Made by a program: the position numbers and the translations under genes. A DNA stretch of 7,634 nucleotides from Aquincola sp. Lineage in GTDB: Bacteria > Pseudomonadota > Gammaproteobacteria > Burkholderiales > Burkholderiaceae_C. The notes below the pieces were generated by a model. That model saw only the letters and a list, made by a program, of their open reading frames with translations, did no database searches and was not told the DNA's origin. Shown piece by piece: positions 6,361-7,634 of the stretch; positions within the stretch are counted from its first letter, which is position 1, and every line of letters starts with the position of its first letter. The stretch covers positions 1-7,634 of the forward strand of contig JAOUIM010000164.1 of the NCBI GenBank assembly GCA_029884035.1, read 5' to 3'.

Positions 6361-7025
6361 ACAGGTGCTGGCAGTTCGATGCGATAGCCGAGCCCGCGCA
6401 CGGTGTCGATGAGCTCACGGCCCAGCTTGCGCCGCAGCGCCGAGACATGCACCTCGAGCGCGTTGCTTGCGATCTCGCTGTCGAATCCGTGCACGAGTTT
6501 TTCCAGGTCAGCCTTGGGCACGATGCGTCCCGCACGCAGCACCAGCGCCTCGAGCACGGTCCATTCGCGGGCGGTCAGTTCGACCCGCACGCCGCCCACG
6601 AAGGCCGAGCGCGCCGCGAGATCGACCACCACCTTGCCGAAGGTCGCGCGCGAGTGCGCGGCCCCCGCGCCCGTGCGTCGGCTGACGGCCCGCAACCTCG
6701 CCGCCAGCTCCTCTGGCGCGAAGGGTTTGACGAGGTAGTCATCAGCGCCAGCGTCGAGGCCAGCCACCCGATCGCCGAGGCGGTCGCGCGCGGTGAGCAC
6801 CAGGGCCGGCGTCGTGCCGCCACGCATCCGCCGTGCGTGAAGCCATTCGACGCCCGAACCGTCGGGCAGTTGCCAGTCGACCAGCCAGGCGTCGTAGGGT
6901 TCGGCGTGCAGCGCATCGGCGTCAGCCAGACGCCGGCACCAGTCGACGCGGTGGCCGTCGGCGCGCAGGTAGTCGCGAAGCCCCTCGCCCAGCGTGGGGT
7001 CGTCCTCGATCAACAACAATCGCAT
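6357..7025 (-). CDS. OmpR-family response regulator, PmrA/QseB-like
   Basis: A 222-residue DNA-binding regulator. The receiver domain (about 1-112) has the acidic pocket E7, D8 and D9, phospho-acceptor D50 in LVDWQLPDGSG, switch residue T78 in VLTARD and K100 in LVKPF. The C-terminal winged helix (about 126-218) ends with the recognition helix region SNALEVHVSALRRKLG at 187-202 and the wing TVRGLGYRI. ATG 7025 is chosen because receiver homology begins exactly at MRLLLIEDD; a GTG at 7043 in the same frame would add six residues and crowd the operator repeat. Neither start has a good ribosome binding site. It overlaps its kinase by four bases and faces an eptA-like gene, as expected for control of lipid A modification. 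The direct repeat at 7050-7066 is its probable binding site and suggests it also controls its own transcription. Confidence 0.93.
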   Translation of the reverse strand: MRLLLIEDDPTLGEGLRDYLRADGHRVDWCRRLADADALHAEPYDAWLVDWQLPDGSGVEWLHARRMRGGTTPALVLTARDRLGDRVAGLDAGADDYLVKPFAPEELAARLRAVSRRTGAGAAHSRATFGKVVVDLAARSAFVGGVRVELTAREWTVLEALVLRAGRIVPKADLEKLVHGFDSEIASNALEVHVSALRRKLGRELIDTVRGLGYRIELPAPV

Positions 7026-7033
7026 GAAGTGCG

Positions 7034-7042
7034 AACTTAGCA
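7034..7042 (-). promoter_or_regulatory. Possible extended -10 of the regulator-kinase promoter
   Basis: TGCTAAGTT on the minus strand resembles an extended -10 (TGn plus TAAGTT, which matches three of six consensus positions). It lies ten bases downstream of the direct repeat, the distance at which PhoB/OmpR-type activators bind in place of a -35. Transcription would begin within a few bases of ATG 7025, giving an almost leaderless message, which agrees with the absence of a ribosome binding site there. The match is weak. Confidence 0.3.
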
Positions 7043-7049
7043 CCCCCGG

Positions 7050-7066
7050 CTTCAGTCGGGCTTCAG
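7050..7066. promoter_or_regulatory. Direct-repeat operator CTTCAG-N5-CTTCAG (PmrA/QseB-type box)
   Basis: Two identical hexamers at 7050-7055 and 7061-7066 are separated by five bases. The identity extends to nine bases (GGCTTCAGT), repeated with an 11-base period, so both copies lie on the same face of the helix. PmrA and QseB boxes known from enterobacteria are hexamers close to CTTAAG repeated with a five-base spacer, and these half-sites differ at one position. The repeat sits midway between the divergent regulator and eptA-like genes and could serve both. Binding has not been shown; the call rests on geometry and context. Confidence 0.7.
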
Positions 7067-7080
7067 TAGTCTTTGGCGTA

Positions 7081-7634
7081 ATGGATCACATGACCGACCC
7101 CGCTGCGCGCGTGGCCCAGGCAGCGGCTGCGAGAGTAGCCCCCCGCTGGCCCGCGTTCTTCACGCGCTTTTCCGTCACCAGCGATCAGCTGGTGCTGGCC
7201 GCCGGTGTGTTCTGGGCGCTGGCGGTCAACCGCCCGTTCTTCGCCGCGGTGCTGCACGCGCTAGGAGGCGGCGAGGGCGTGTCGTGGACCCTGGTCATGG
7301 CCCTGGCCGTGCTGCTCGCGTCGCTGCACGTGTTGCTCGCCGGCCTGGTGTGCACCCGGCGCACCGTCAAGCCCGTGCTGGCGCTGATGACGCTGGTGGC
7401 AGCCAGCGCGCTGCACTACATGCAGGCCTACGGCGTGGTGCTCGATCCGTCGATGCTGCGCAATGTGCTGCGCACCGACACCGCCGAAGCAGGCGAGTTG
7501 CTCACATGGGGCCTCGTGCTCGACTTGCTGCTGTACGGTGCGCTGCCGATCGCGTTCCTGCTGGCGGCGCGCGTCGAGTCGCGCCCGTGGCGCAGGGCCC
7601 TGGTCACGCGCGGCGCCCTGCTCGGCGGCGCGGC
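7081..7634 (+). CDS. eptA: Phosphoethanolamine-lipid A transferase, N-terminal part (3' end outside window)
   Basis: The frame from ATG 7081 is open to the right edge, giving 184 residues of a family that is normally near 550. What is present is the N-terminal membrane domain of EptA/MCR enzymes, which move phosphoethanolamine from phosphatidylethanolamine to lipid A on the periplasmic face of the inner membrane. Hydrophobic segments lie near 34-54, 69-92, 97-113 and 143-163. The signature YGVVLDPSMLRNVLRTD (117-133) is distinctive: N128, T132 and E136 keep the spacing of the Asn/Thr/Glu set placed near the lipid substrate in EptA and MCR-1. The periplasmic catalytic domain with the acceptor threonine and zinc ligands is outside the window, so activity cannot be judged. 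An ATG at 7090 is an alternative start; neither has a clear ribosome site. The CTTCAG repeat 15 bases upstream suggests control by the divergent regulator. Confidence 0.88.
   Translation, partial: MDHMTDPAARVAQAAAARVAPRWPAFFTRFSVTSDQLVLAAGVFWALAVNRPFFAAVLHALGGGEGVSWTLVMALAVLLASLHVLLAGLVCTRRTVKPVLALMTLVAASALHYMQAYGVVLDPSMLRNVLRTDTAEAGELLTWGLVLDLLLYGALPIAFLLAARVESRPWRRALVTRGALLGGA

Noticed and set aside
4852..6387. Long plus-strand reading frame of about 511 codons across the kinase gene
   Set aside because: Composition is typical of an antisense shadow (Arg, Gln, His rich) and it covers a kinase with all its boxes in order on the minus strand.
7026..7043. GTG at 7043 as the regulator start
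   Set aside because: It adds six residues before the conserved beginning MRLLLIEDD, has no better ribosome site, and places the start only seven bases from the operator repeat.

Overview
The window is GC-rich (roughly two thirds G+C), with compact genes, strong GGAGG-type ribosome binding sites and protein sequences typical of Betaproteobacteria. The family-level flavour suggests order Burkholderiales (a Rubrivivax/Ideonella/Comamonadaceae-like genome). That placement is an inference from protein style and base composition, not from a marker gene.

Layout. Everything from position 1 to 7025 lies on the minus strand; one gene at the right edge lies on the plus strand. Read in the direction of transcription, the minus strand carries: an OmpR-family response regulator (7025-6357) overlapping its sensor histidine kinase (6360-5077) by the four bases ATGA; a 217-base gap; a GYD-domain protein (4859-4566); a 51-residue leucine-zipper-like small protein (4436-4281); an ABC transporter ATPase (4151-3246); and, two bases later, a very large ABC-2 type permease fused to an M1-family zinc metallopeptidase (3243 to position 1). 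The fusion gene runs off the left edge after 1081 codons. On the plus strand, 7081-7634 encodes the first 184 residues of an EptA/MCR-type phosphoethanolamine-lipid A transferase, cut by the right edge.

How the genes work together. The right part looks like a PmrAB/QseBC-type lipid A modification module: a two-component system transcribed divergently from an eptA-like gene across only 55 bases. That gap holds a perfect direct repeat, CTTCAG-N5-CTTCAG, with an 11-base period, the geometry of a PmrA/QseB operator. The kinase has an alanine where nearly all HisKA kinases carry an acidic residue next to the phosphorylated histidine. The left part is an ATPase plus permease-peptidase pair: the ATPase powers a membrane protein whose C-terminal half keeps a complete HExxH...E zinc site. 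The pair is preceded by the small zipper protein and the GYD protein on the same strand, each with its own strong ribosome binding site.

No RNA genes, insertion sequences, CRISPR arrays or phage genes are visible, and no gap between genes exceeds 217 bases. Nothing here is clearly a new system. The least familiar points are the 51-residue zipper protein, the altered kinase H-box and the near-leaderless divergent control region.
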